Below are positions 44,202 to 54,164 of a stretch of DNA of 64,000 nt, piece by piece. The translations under genes were made by a program, and so were the position numbers. The notes under the pieces are model-generated. The model made no database searches. It was not told the origin of the DNA and was given only the letters and a program-made list of their open reading frames with translations. The stretch's first letter is position 1; each line of letters starts with the position of its first letter. The stretch comes from Commensalibacter melissae (GTDB taxonomy: Bacteria; Pseudomonadota; Alphaproteobacteria; Acetobacterales; Acetobacteraceae): NCBI RefSeq assembly GCF_003691365.1, contig NZ_CP033087.1, positions 1,130,501-1,194,500 of the forward strand, written 5' to 3'.

Positions 44202-45887
44202 TTATTCCGCAACTAGTTGTCCATTAGATAACCGCCATACCTCATCTATGTTTTCAACACCCGTTAAACGGTGCATTATCAAAATCACCGTTCGGTTGCC
44301 TGTTATCTGATTTAGGGTTTGAAAAAACGCTTTTTCAGTATCACCGTCTAATCCTGATGTTGGTTCATCCAAAAGTAAAATCGGGGCTTTTAGTAACATT
44401 GTACGTGCCAATGCAATCCTTCTTCCCTGTCCTCCGGAAACCTTTACACCACCCTCTCCAAGCCAGGTATCCAGTCCATCCGGCATTTCACGAACAACAT
44501 TTGCCACTGCAGCATCAGAAAGAGCTTGCCACAAATCTTCCTCTGTCGCATCAGGGTTTCCAAGCAAAAGATTCTGACGAATTGTATCATCAAATAAATG
44601 GGTGTTTTGAGAAAGCCATGCTATTCGTTTGCGGACTGATTCATTATCAAACCAGTCAAGATTTTGATCTGCCAATGTTATTGAGCCCTTTGTTGGCTGA
44701 ATAACCTTTAATAACAAGGCCGCCAGAGTGGATTTTCCCACACCGGATGATCCTATAATGGCAATTTTTTTTCCTTGTGCAATCGTCAGGTTCAAATTCT
44801 GATAAAGCCATGGTTGTGACTCTCCCCAACGAAACGATACATCCCGAAACTTGATATCCCCGGTTTCAGGTGGAACTTTACCAGATTTAGAATTGTCTTC
44901 AACTTTTTTATTGTCATTAATATTCACAACTCTTATGGCGGCATTGACGATTTGACCTGCCAAACCTCCTGCCTTGCTCAAAGGAACGACCAATTCAAAT
45001 GCTGTAATAGTCAGAAAAAGACAGAAAACCGTGTGAAAAGCGTTCAATCCATGAAAACCAATGTTCAATCCGCTCATCAATACAAATAAAACAGCAACTT
45101 GACCAAAAAAATATGCGATGACTCCTATTAACGCTACTTTCCTTGCCTGAATATATTGTTGATCAAAAAGTTCATTCTCATTTTTTTTGATTAATATGGA
45201 AACTCGATGTTCTGCTCCAAAGGCTCTTATTTCCCTTAAACCATGAATAAAATCCAGAACTGTTATTCTCAGCTGTGCCGTACCCTGAACAAGTTTTTTC
45301 CCTCTTTTCCGAGTTATAAAGCCCGCACCAAATGGGCATAAAAATGCAGAAATTCCATAACAAATCACGATAGATACAGCCAATGCCAAATTATAATGGG
45401 CAATAACTGTAAAAAGCACAAAAGATGTCAATATGGAACCGAAAAACGGTAAAATAAGACGCAAATATAATCCGTCCAATGTTTCAATATCAGAAACCAA
45501 TCGGGATAATATATCCCCACTATGACGGAAACCCAATCCTGCCGCACTCCCCATAGCAAGTGTACGGAAAAACCATATCCTTAAGTCTGCTAAAGCATGA
45601 AACATGGCATTATGGGTAAACAATCTTTCCACATATCGCATAATCATGCGGGAAACCCCGACCATTTTTAAAAACAGTGAGCTGGTTATGATTGCACCCA
45701 TAGCTGTCAAGGCAACCTTGCCCCCGGCAAAGCTCATTAAAGCCAATCCCAATAATACGGCTATCAAGGAGATAAAAATTCCAAAAAGTAAAGCGGGCAA
45801 CCGTTTATACCATATCGAAAATATTGTTTTAAACGCTGCCGTCACGGAGGATTTTTCAGATCTGGTAATATCTTTAATATTTTGCAT
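44202..45887 (-). CDS. cydC: Heterodimeric thiol exporter ABC subunit CydC
   Basis: 561 aa ABC transporter half with an N-terminal six-helix membrane domain and a C-terminal ATPase. Walker A is GSSGVGKST, signature SGGQGRRIAL, Walker B LLLDEPTSGLD. With CydD it exports glutathione and cysteine to the periplasm, needed for cytochrome bd assembly. A strong AAGGAAGGA site overlaps the cydD end, 1 nt gap, so the pair is co-translated. No cydAB is in the window. Confidence 0.9.
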   Translation of the reverse strand: MQNIKDITRSEKSSVTAAFKTIFSIWYKRLPALLFGIFISLIAVLLGLALMSFAGGKVALTAMGAIITSSLFLKMVGVSRMIMRYVERLFTHNAMFHALADLRIWFFRTLAMGSAAGLGFRHSGDILSRLVSDIETLDGLYLRLILPFFGSILTSFVLFTVIAHYNLALAVSIVICYGISAFLCPFGAGFITRKRGKKLVQGTAQLRITVLDFIHGLREIRAFGAEHRVSILIKKNENELFDQQYIQARKVALIGVIAYFFGQVAVLFVLMSGLNIGFHGLNAFHTVFCLFLTITAFELVVPLSKAGGLAGQIVNAAIRVVNINDNKKVEDNSKSGKVPPETGDIKFRDVSFRWGESQPWLYQNLNLTIAQGKKIAIIGSSGVGKSTLAALLLKVIQPTKGSITLADQNLDWFDNESVRKRIAWLSQNTHLFDDTIRQNLLLGNPDATEEDLWQALSDAAVANVVREMPDGLDTWLGEGGVKVSGGQGRRIALARTMLLKAPILLLDEPTSGLDGDTEKAFFQTLNQITGNRTVILIMHRLTGVENIDEVWRLSNGQLVAE

Positions 45888-45888
45888 A

Positions 45889-47583
45889 TTATCCTTCCTT
45901 CTGACAGGAAATTATAAATCCATGATTTAAATTGATGTGTATACCAGGCAATTTTTGCCCCTGTTCCGAATGGGTGGCCATAATGACTGTTCTATTTTCA
46001 GTCAGTTTCAACAATTGATTAAAAATACCCCTCTCCGTTTCGGGATCAAGATGAGCTGTAGGTTCGTCAAGCAATAATAATGGAGCGTTTTTCAGATATG
46101 CTCGTGCAATAGCAATTCTTTGGGCCTGACCACCCGATAACCCATAACCGTTTTCACCAATTACCGTATCAAGCCCATGCGGTAAATCTAATAAATATCG
46201 ATCTATCGCCGCCGCTTCAATGGCTTGTTGAAATTCTTGCTCGGTTGCGGAGGGTCTGGCAAACATAATATTCTCACGAATAGTACCGCAAAAAATAACA
46301 GGTTTTTGCCCGATCCATGCCATTAATTTTGACAATGAAGCAGCCGAATATTCGGTAATATCCAATCCATTTACCAAAACCTGCCCCTCATTCGGCTTTA
46401 TAAATCCGAGAATCATTTCGATAATGGTTGATTTTCCTGCACCAGACTGACCTATCAATAAAGCTCTTTCCCCTGCCTTGATGTCGAAATTCAGGGAATG
46501 TAATATACGACCTCTTTGAGCGTCCCAATGATAGGAAACATTTTTAAAGCTTATTTCCACTTTATCATTGAAAGGAATATCCTTTACATTGGTTGAAAAT
46601 TCATTTTTGACAGGCAATTCAACAATAGATGCAGCCGTTCCGCCAAGTCGTGCCCTGTCCTGATAGGCCAGAGCCAAACTGCGTAGAGGACCAAAAAACT
46701 CCGGAATAATCAATAAAGTAAAGAGAATATGCGTGACAGGAATAGATTGTATTGAATGAATTTGGACAAATTGACTTCCATCCATCAACACTACCAGAAT
46801 AATCGCGATAATCATCGCACAATCAATAGAGGCAGACGACAAGAAAGCTACCCGTAATATTTTCATCGTTCTCTTACGCAATTCATCTGCTGATAATGCA
46901 AGTCTATTGGCCATGTCATCTGATCGACCAGCCAATACAATCGTTGCAATCCCTCTTACTCTATCAAGAAATTGAGCCTGCAAACGGGTCATTGCCAAAA
47001 ATTGCTTTCTTGCAGCCATGGCTGCTCCAATTCCAAAAATTGCCTGTGCAATAGGAACCATCAAACCACATAAACCCATAATCAACGCTGACCATGGTTG
47101 AACCAAATACACGAAAAAAAGAATAAGTAGTGGTGAGGCAATCCATAGAACCGATGCCGGCAACCATCGTGAAAAATAACCATCCAAAGATTCAACCTGA
47201 TCAACCGCCAATGCTGTCAAAGCGCCACTTGATTGTCGCCTTAATATTGAAGGACCGATTTGCATAATATGATTGATAATCAAATTACGTAGGCGATGTC
47301 GTGCTTTAAGACCGATTTTGATCGTAAAGTCACCTTCCAAAAAAAATACGCATCCTTTGAGAAGCGATAGTAACAGATAAAATAATATCAGTATTGAAAT
47401 TGGAAATTGTATTGGTATGGATGGGACCAAGATTTTTCCGATAATTTCAGCAATCACCCATGCCATACCGACAGCAATCAAACTTGAAAGCAATCCTAAA
47501 ATTACAAGAGGGAAAATTGCCTTTTTGCCAATTTTCGTTTGTAATCTTGTCCAGTTTTTAATTTTTGTTTTTTTATCAGGCAT
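45889..47583 (-). CDS. cydD: Heterodimeric thiol exporter ABC subunit CydD
   Basis: 564 aa from the ATG at 47583; a GTG three codons upstream is an alternative, but AAAGAG is better placed for the ATG. Membrane domain, then Walker A GQSGAGKST, signature LSGGQAQRIAI and Walker B LLLDEPTAHLD. First gene of cydDC. Together with the partner it keeps the periplasm reduced for cytochrome assembly. Confidence 0.9.
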   Translation of the reverse strand: MPDKKTKIKNWTRLQTKIGKKAIFPLVILGLLSSLIAVGMAWVIAEIIGKILVPSIPIQFPISILILFYLLLSLLKGCVFFLEGDFTIKIGLKARHRLRNLIINHIMQIGPSILRRQSSGALTALAVDQVESLDGYFSRWLPASVLWIASPLLILFFVYLVQPWSALIMGLCGLMVPIAQAIFGIGAAMAARKQFLAMTRLQAQFLDRVRGIATIVLAGRSDDMANRLALSADELRKRTMKILRVAFLSSASIDCAMIIAIILVVLMDGSQFVQIHSIQSIPVTHILFTLLIIPEFFGPLRSLALAYQDRARLGGTAASIVELPVKNEFSTNVKDIPFNDKVEISFKNVSYHWDAQRGRILHSLNFDIKAGERALLIGQSGAGKSTIIEMILGFIKPNEGQVLVNGLDITEYSAASLSKLMAWIGQKPVIFCGTIRENIMFARPSATEQEFQQAIEAAAIDRYLLDLPHGLDTVIGENGYGLSGGQAQRIAIARAYLKNAPLLLLDEPTAHLDPETERGIFNQLLKLTENRTVIMATHSEQGQKLPGIHINLNHGFIISCQKEG

Positions 47584-47847
47584 ATAATCCACTCTTTATC
47601 ACGATAAAAAGATGCATTGGCAATTCAATCTGGGTAATTTACAATTTAAAAAGTAAAAAAAAATTATCAGATTATTCAAAATTTCAGTAATTTTATTTAT
47701 TCCCAAATTTTTAAAAACAAAATCAATTTATTATCAAAATTTTGTCTATTTAATAAAAATATTTACATCTTCATATTTAATAAATATGTTTTAATATACA
47801 AATTTACTTATATAGCAAACATTCTGTAAACCACATTATCTCATTAT

Positions 47848-49683
47848 ATGTCATCCCCACTTTTGCTTATACAAAATCTTTCTTACAGTTTTGGAGGTCA
47901 CCCCCTTTTTACCGACCTGAATTTCAATATTGCAAATAATGAAAAATTATGTCTGGTCGGTAGAAATGGATCAGGGAAATCCACTTTATTCAAAATTATA
48001 ATGGGATTACAAAATAGAGATTCAGGAAATCTTTTTATACAGCCTGGCACTACCATTCAATGCCTATCCCAAGAACCTGATCTTTCTTATTTCACAAAAA
48101 CCATTGATTATGTTTGTTCAGAATTACCCAGTCCGGATGATCATTTTCGTGGGCGAATTCTGCTTGAGGCACTGGGATTAACTGGTAATGAAAATCCTGC
48201 ACATCTATCAGGGGGTGAAACAAGACGCTGTGCACTGGCCAAGGTTTTAGCTCCAAGACCAGATCTATTACTGTTAGATGAACCCACAAATCATCTGGAT
48301 CTTCCAACAATAGAATGGCTGGAATCTGAATTAAAATCTTTATCTTCTGCGGTTTTAGTGATCAGCCATGACCGTCGATTTCTGGATAATATGGCAAAAG
48401 GCATTATCTGGCTGGATAGAGGACAGGCAAGGCAACTTTCCATGAAATTTTCCGAATTTGAATTATGGAGGGAGAATTTTTTCGAACAGGAAGCACTGGA
48501 GTATCATAAGTTAAATCGTCAAATTGCAAGAGAGGAGGATTGGGTGCGTTACGGCGTTACCGCCCGACGCAAACGTAATGTTAGACGAATGGCGGAACTT
48601 TCAGAACTTCGTCTAAAAAGAAAAAACCATATACAGAATCCTTCCTTGGACACCCTACAATCAAGTGATGCAGAAAATTCCGGTAAAATTGTCATAGATG
48701 CAAAAAACATAACCAAATCCTATAATTCAAGAACAATCATAAATAATTTAAATTTACGTATTGTACGTGGAGATCGGCTTGGCATTATTGGTCCAAATGG
48801 TGCCGGTAAAAGTACGTTGCTAAAATTATTGATAGAGCAGGAACTGCCTGATCAGGGAGAAATCAAACTTGGAAGCAAACTTGAGATCAATTATCTAGAT
48901 CAACACAGACAGATTCTTGATCCTGAAAAAACATTGGCAGAAACGCTAACACGTGGACGTGGAGATTATGTAGATGTCGGAGGGGAAAAAAAACACGTTA
49001 TCGGATATATGAAACAGTATCTTTTTCAACCAGAACAAGCAAAAACACCCGTGAAGGTTTTATCTGGTGGAGAAAAAGCTCGATTATTGCTTGCTTGTGC
49101 TTTGAGCCAACCTTCAAACCTGATGATTCTGGATGAACCTACGAATGATTTTGATTTGGAAACGCTTGATTTGTTACAGGAAGTGTTGTCCACCTATAAA
49201 GGGACCCTTATTCTGGTCAGTCATGATCGAGATTTTCTTGATCGAATTGCCACTTCAGTTCTTGTAGCTGAAGGTGATGGTATCTGGACAGAATATGCCG
49301 GTGGATATTCTGACATGATGGCACTTCGTGAATATCAACAGGAAAATCTTATCAGGAAGACACAAAATAAATCGCAAAAACCAACATATTCAAAAACACC
49401 CATTAAACCAAAACCTAAAAAACTTTCATACAAAGACCAGTATGAACTGGATCATTTACCAGAAAAGCTTCAGAAACTTCAAATCTCTATAATGCAGCTG
49501 AACCAGCTTCTCAATGATCCAGGATTATATCAGAAAGACCCTGATTTATTTGAAAAATTCACACGGCAATTACTGTATAAACAAAAAGAACAAGAAAAAC
49601 TTGAGGAAAGATGGCTTGAATTGGAAATTTTGCAGGAGAATTTGAAATCAAATGATGAATTAAGCAGTTCATCTAATCAGTAA
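47848..49683 (+). CDS. uup: ABC-F family ATPase, Uup type
   Basis: 611 aa with two ABC domains and no membrane segments. First domain: GRNGSGKST, LSGGETRRCALAK and LLLDEPTNHLD. Second: GPNGAGKST, LSGGEKARLLLA and MILDEPTNDFD. The C-terminal extension (about 530-611), charged and helical, is the Uup coiled-coil DNA/ribosome-binding tail. ABC-F proteins act on ribosomes or, for Uup, in DNA repair linked to branch migration. Single gene, divergent from cydDC. Confidence 0.9.
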   Translation: MSSPLLLIQNLSYSFGGHPLFTDLNFNIANNEKLCLVGRNGSGKSTLFKIIMGLQNRDSGNLFIQPGTTIQCLSQEPDLSYFTKTIDYVCSELPSPDDHFRGRILLEALGLTGNENPAHLSGGETRRCALAKVLAPRPDLLLLDEPTNHLDLPTIEWLESELKSLSSAVLVISHDRRFLDNMAKGIIWLDRGQARQLSMKFSEFELWRENFFEQEALEYHKLNRQIAREEDWVRYGVTARRKRNVRRMAELSELRLKRKNHIQNPSLDTLQSSDAENSGKIVIDAKNITKSYNSRTIINNLNLRIVRGDRLGIIGPNGAGKSTLLKLLIEQELPDQGEIKLGSKLEINYLDQHRQILDPEKTLAETLTRGRGDYVDVGGEKKHVIGYMKQYLFQPEQAKTPVKVLSGGEKARLLLACALSQPSNLMILDEPTNDFDLETLDLLQEVLSTYKGTLILVSHDRDFLDRIATSVLVAEGDGIWTEYAGGYSDMMALREYQQENLIRKTQNKSQKPTYSKTPIKPKPKKLSYKDQYELDHLPEKLQKLQISIMQLNQLLNDPGLYQKDPDLFEKFTRQLLYKQKEQEKLEERWLELEILQENLKSNDELSSSSNQ

Positions 49684-49847
49684 ATCCTGTAATTTTAAAT
49701 TATTTGTTTTACCTGATTGAATTGTCTGTCATGACAGCCATATATTTTGTAATATGTTATAGGAATGACATGAAATATCAAGCAACTTCCGGCTTTAAAT
49801 ATCAACAATTTGAAAATCACGTATCATCATAAGGAGGAACCCTGTTC

Positions 49848-50906
49848 ATGGAAAATCATAACCATCCATTTTACAATCCAAGGTTAAGTTATGAGGAAAA
49901 CTACCAGAAAGGCCCTTTTGGAGATTTTACACAAAAACCGGAAATTTCTATTGTAAACCAACCTTCTGTTCATTTTCTGGGAAATAAGATTAATCTACCA
50001 TTCGGTATTCCCGCCGGACCTTTACTCAATGGCAAATATGTAAAGGCGGCACTGGACTGGGGATATGATTTGTGCGTCTATAAGACGGTCAGAACAAAAA
50101 AATATAAATGCCATCCCCTTCCCAATGTCTTGGCTGTCCATCCGGAACATAGACTTTCAGAAAATGTTGATACAGTATTAGCTGATCAAAATTATGATTT
50201 GCCTTTATCCATAACAAACTCTTTTGGTGTCCCCTCTTTTGATCCAGATATATGGCAACCTGACATGGAGGACGCAGTTAATTATGCAAAACCTGGACAG
50301 GTTGTAATCGGCAGTTTCCAGGGCACATTGGGTGTTACCAATCATATCGAGGAAAATTATGCAGAAGCGGCCCGTTTGGTCGATGAGACAGGTGTTCCCC
50401 TTCTAGAGGCAAATTTAAGCTGTCCCAATGAAGGGGCAAATAACCTTTTATGTTTCGATATTGATAAGGTTGAACGGATTGCCCACGCGATCAAGAATGC
50501 CGTACCAGATAAACCATTGATGCTTAAACTGGCTTATTTTAAAAATAACAAACTTCTTTATTCTTTTCTTGAAAGATTGGCTCCTATCGTTGACGGCTTC
50601 TGCGCAATCAACACCCTTTCGGCAAGACCTGTGACCTCTCAAGGTAAACAGGCTTTGGGAAGGGACCGTCCAACAGGAGGAGTTTGTGGTGATGCAATTC
50701 GTTGGGCCGGTGAAGAAATGGTTTCCCGCCTATATGAATGGAGAGCCAATCATAATGAAAAATTTGTCATTACAGGTGTTGGGGGAGTCAATAGCCCAGA
50801 ACATTATCAAACATATCTTTCCCTGGGTGCTGATGCTGTCATGAGTGCAACCGGCGCAATGTGGAATCCTGCGCTAGCATTACAAATAAAAAAGGCGCTT
50901 CAATAA
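49848..50906 (+). CDS. Class 1 dihydroorotate dehydrogenase-like flavoprotein
   Basis: 352 aa FMN-barrel enzyme. INLPFGIPAGPLLNGKY, ANLSCPNEGANN (the Cys is the class 1 active-site base) and the terminal FMN-binding VITGVGGVNSPEHYQTYLSLGADAVM fit the DHODH superfamily. The N-terminal region and length differ from standard PyrD. Acetic acid bacteria usually rely on a membrane-linked class 2 PyrD, so this may be a paralogue with another substrate. AAGGAGG lies 9 nt upstream of the ATG. Single gene. Confidence 0.75.
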   Translation: MENHNHPFYNPRLSYEENYQKGPFGDFTQKPEISIVNQPSVHFLGNKINLPFGIPAGPLLNGKYVKAALDWGYDLCVYKTVRTKKYKCHPLPNVLAVHPEHRLSENVDTVLADQNYDLPLSITNSFGVPSFDPDIWQPDMEDAVNYAKPGQVVIGSFQGTLGVTNHIEENYAEAARLVDETGVPLLEANLSCPNEGANNLLCFDIDKVERIAHAIKNAVPDKPLMLKLAYFKNNKLLYSFLERLAPIVDGFCAINTLSARPVTSQGKQALGRDRPTGGVCGDAIRWAGEEMVSRLYEWRANHNEKFVITGVGGVNSPEHYQTYLSLGADAVMSATGAMWNPALALQIKKALQ

Positions 50907-51359
50907 TTTTTTACATTAAATCAAGTTATCAAAATAAAAATATTTTCAATAACTTGATTTAAAGGCTTCTCCTATTAATTTTTCATTTATTTCAAAAACA
51001 ACAACATTGTATTATTATAAATGTCATTTAATCTATATTATGACGATTATACAGTTCATTTTTTATAAATGGTTATGTAATATTATCCTGTTTAAAAATC
51101 TTAAAATATAATCCTAGATAGCATGAAATCATTTGCCACTAAATCATATCATTTTCACATCAATATTAATTTTTATGGAAAATTAATTGTGAAACTTCAA
51201 AAATTAATACTGCAAAATTTTTATCATGCTGATCATTTCCATCGATATGAAAAACACATTATTTACCATTTCTTCATAACAATTAGCACAAACCATCAAA
51301 ACTGCTTTGTTAGATCATGATAAATTACAGAACTATATCCCTTTAAAGATATATTAATA
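50907..51359. other. 453-nt intergenic region between two convergent genes
   Basis: Apart from the inverted repeat at 50918-50960 I see no convincing gene. A 65-codon plus-strand frame (51123-51320) has no ribosome site and a His/Phe/Tyr-rich content typical of chance AT-rich ORFs. It could hide an sRNA, but no terminator is evident. Confidence 0.4.
50918..50960. repeat. Long inverted repeat after the DHODH-like gene
   Basis: Perfect 12-bp arms AAATCAAGTTAT (50918-50929) and ATAACTTGATTT (50949-50960) with a 19-nt AT loop, 12 nt after the stop. No T-run follows on the plus strand; probably a transcript-end hairpin. Confidence 0.55.
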
Positions 51360-52358
51360 TTAAAAGCTATTTGTTTTAGAATTCAATAATCCAGAAACCT
51401 GCATTCGCTCTCTTGATTCTTTTATACTTTTGATCACCGCCAATGCTGCATTCAAAGCCCTTCGCCCCGCAACCCCATCCACGAGAACTGGTATTCCATC
51501 AAGACAGGATTTTACAAAAGCATGATGCTCAGCCTCCATATTATCATGATCTTTCCATTTCACCACTTCTCTTCTAAATCCATTGGTACCAGGTAAAGGC
51601 ATACCCTTTTCTTTTCCAATCATGACCAATTGATTTTCCACAAAATCAGCCGATAAATACCCTTCTTCGGAAAAAATTCGCATTTTACGCTCAGTTTTTA
51701 AGGAAATACGACTGGCTGCAATGGTCGCAACGCATCCATTTTCAAAAGTAACCCGAGCATTTGCTATGTCTTCGAATTCTGATGTCACGGATGCACCCAA
51801 CGCATCCACTTTTCGTATATGAGATGGTACGATAGCTAGAACAAGATCGAGATCATGGATCATTAGATCAAGAATAACAGAAACATCAACCCCTCTCGGC
51901 TTGAAAGGTGCAATTCGCATGGTTTCAATATATAAAGGCTTCTTTATACGTTCATGTATAACTTTCTGTTCCGCTGAATAACGTAAAAGATGCCCAACTT
52001 GCAAGACAAGTCCACGACTATTTGCCAGATCAATGAGATGATCAGCCTGATCAAGCGTTGAGGCAATCGGTTTTTCTATTAGAACATGCCTACCTTTTTC
52101 AAGGGCCTCAAGGGCCAATTCATAATGAAATTCGGCAGGTGCGGCAATAATCAAGGCATCACAAGATTGTAACAGCTGATCAAGTGGCATATAGGGAACA
52201 TTACCGGCTTCTTTTCCAACTTTTATTGCATTGCCAATTACTGGATCATAGATACCGATCAGATTTTCACGCTCTGCTTTAAAAGATTTTAAAGCATGAA
52301 AACGACCAAAATATCCCGCCCCAGCAATACCCACACGCAAAATCGACTGTTCTGCCAT
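51360..52358 (-). CDS. Gfo/Idh/MocA family NAD(P)-dependent sugar oxidoreductase
   Basis: 332 aa. The N-terminal Rossmann fold has RVGIAGAGYFGRFHA (about 8-22), and the catalytic EKPIAS is near 95-100. The C-terminal domain carries the family's MIHDLDL histidine-aspartate motif (about 167-173). The substrate is probably a nucleotide sugar or polyol; it resembles nucleotide-sugar dehydrogenases placed in cell-envelope clusters, but I cannot name it. Single gene, divergent from secD. Confidence 0.85.
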   Translation of the reverse strand: MAEQSILRVGIAGAGYFGRFHALKSFKAERENLIGIYDPVIGNAIKVGKEAGNVPYMPLDQLLQSCDALIIAAPAEFHYELALEALEKGRHVLIEKPIASTLDQADHLIDLANSRGLVLQVGHLLRYSAEQKVIHERIKKPLYIETMRIAPFKPRGVDVSVILDLMIHDLDLVLAIVPSHIRKVDALGASVTSEFEDIANARVTFENGCVATIAASRISLKTERKMRIFSEEGYLSADFVENQLVMIGKEKGMPLPGTNGFRREVVKWKDHDNMEAEHHAFVKSCLDGIPVLVDGVAGRRALNAALAVIKSIKESRERMQVSGLLNSKTNSF

Positions 52359-52600
52359 TTGTTTTCTCGCTTTATATTAAATTTAAACTTACAATTTTTC
52401 TTAAATTTGGATAGAAAATAAAATATTCTTAAACGTATTTAAACATTGTTTTTATTTATAATGCTATATATACCTTGCCATATAATAGTATTATAACCAA
52501 AACATATTGCATCGAATAACATGACAACGACCCTGTTGTTAAACGTTCCCTTTAACCATTTTCAGTCCATCGGGACAAAAAGGATTTAGTCGTTACTGCG

Positions 52601-54154
52601 ATGATGTATTACAGTCGAACAAAACTTGCCCTGGTTTTCGCCACTTGTTTCATGGGGCTATTATTATGTTTACCCAATTTTGTTAAACATCCATCTTTTA
52701 AGATACCTTGGCATCAGATCCATCTTGGCCTTGATTTAAAAGGAGGATCCTATTTACTGATGCAGGTGGATGTGGAGACCATCAGCATAAACCGTTTACA
52801 GACGTTGAGTGACAATGTTCGGCAAACCCTTATTTCCAAAAATCTGGGTTATCGCAATTTACATATGGTTCCCAAAGATCATACCATTGTTTTTAATTTG
52901 CGTGATCCACGTGAAAAAGAGGGTGTTTTATCTGCATTGAGATCAATGCCAAAAGCGGTTCCCAATGAATTTGAGGTTAGTAATAACAATGATCAAATTA
53001 GAATGAAACTTTCAACTGATGCAATGCAGCACCGCGCAAGCGAGGCGGTAACTCAATCCATTGAAATTGTTCGCAAACGTATCGATGCAACAGGTGCTGT
53101 CGATCCATCCATAACCCGTCAGGGTACAGACAGAATCATTGTTCAGCTACCGGGCGTCAGTGATCCGAACCGGATTAAGCAATTACTTGGTACAACAGCT
53201 AAAATGACATTTCACTTATTGGATGAAAATGCAAACCCAAACCTACCTCCACCCGGTGTAACATTTCTCCCAACAGCTGGAAATGAAAATGAAAAATTAC
53301 CAATACGTGATCATATTGAAGTTGACGGTGCCGACCTAACAGGAGCAAGTGCTGGATTTGATCAGCAAAGTGGCGAATATGCAGTAAATTTCAGTTTTGA
53401 CAATGCAGGCGCACAATCTTTCGCAAATGTTACCCGTGCCAATATCAACAAACGTTTCGCTATAGTGTTGGATAATAAGGTTATAGAGGCACCTGTCATT
53501 CGGACTCCAATCACAGGCGGGAATGGTCAAATTACAGGCGGATTTGATGCGCAAAAAGCCACTGATCTTGCCTTACTTTTACGAGCAGGTGCCTTGCCTG
53601 CTCCGCTAAAAGTGATGGAAGAACGTTCAATTGGTCCATCACTGGGGGCTGATGCTATCAGGGCTGGAGGATTGAGTCTGGTAAGCGGTTTTGTCCTTGT
53701 GATTATTTTTATGCTTCTATTTTATGGTCGTTTTGGTCTCTATGCGAACATCGCTTTATTTGCAAATCTCGTATTAATGAGTGCCATTTTATCTCTTTTC
53801 GAAGCGACGCTAACCTTGCCAGGTATGGCGGGAATGCTTCTAACCCTTGGAATGGCAGTTGACGCAAATATTCTTATCAATGAACGCATTCGCGAAGAAA
53901 CACGTAATGGCCGTACGCCCCTTAACGCTTTACAAACTGGATTTGATCGTGCTCTCAATACAATCATCGACAGTAACGTCACCGCTTTCATTGCACACGT
54001 CATGTTATTCATATTTGGAACGGGTGCGGTCAAGGGATTTGCATTGACTATCACCATTGGTATTGTTACGACCCTTTTCACCACCTTATGCCTCTCCTGG
54101 ATGCTGACAATTCGCTGGTATGCTGTCACCCGCCCTAAAGAACTTCCGATTTGA
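52601..54154 (+). CDS. secD: Protein translocase subunit SecD
   Basis: 517 aa. Transmembrane helix 1 (about 7-25) is followed by HLGLDLKGGSYLLMQVD (the conserved D-LKGG motif), a large periplasmic P1 domain, and five helices with GMAVDANILINERIREE, the proton-path motif of SecD. With SecF it uses the proton gradient to pull proteins out through SecYEG. No yajC precedes it here. An AAGGAT lies upstream but far from the ATG, so the start is not certain. Confidence 0.95.
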   Translation: MMYYSRTKLALVFATCFMGLLLCLPNFVKHPSFKIPWHQIHLGLDLKGGSYLLMQVDVETISINRLQTLSDNVRQTLISKNLGYRNLHMVPKDHTIVFNLRDPREKEGVLSALRSMPKAVPNEFEVSNNNDQIRMKLSTDAMQHRASEAVTQSIEIVRKRIDATGAVDPSITRQGTDRIIVQLPGVSDPNRIKQLLGTTAKMTFHLLDENANPNLPPPGVTFLPTAGNENEKLPIRDHIEVDGADLTGASAGFDQQSGEYAVNFSFDNAGAQSFANVTRANINKRFAIVLDNKVIEAPVIRTPITGGNGQITGGFDAQKATDLALLLRAGALPAPLKVMEERSIGPSLGADAIRAGGLSLVSGFVLVIIFMLLFYGRFGLYANIALFANLVLMSAILSLFEATLTLPGMAGMLLTLGMAVDANILINERIREETRNGRTPLNALQTGFDRALNTIIDSNVTAFIAHVMLFIFGTGAVKGFALTITIGIVTTLFTTLCLSWMLTIRWYAVTRPKELPI

Positions 54155-54164
54155 AAGAAAGAAT

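Noticed and set aside
51123..51320. 65-codon plus-strand ORF
   Set aside because: No ribosome site, skewed His/Phe/Tyr content and no recognisable family; typical chance frame in AT-rich DNA.
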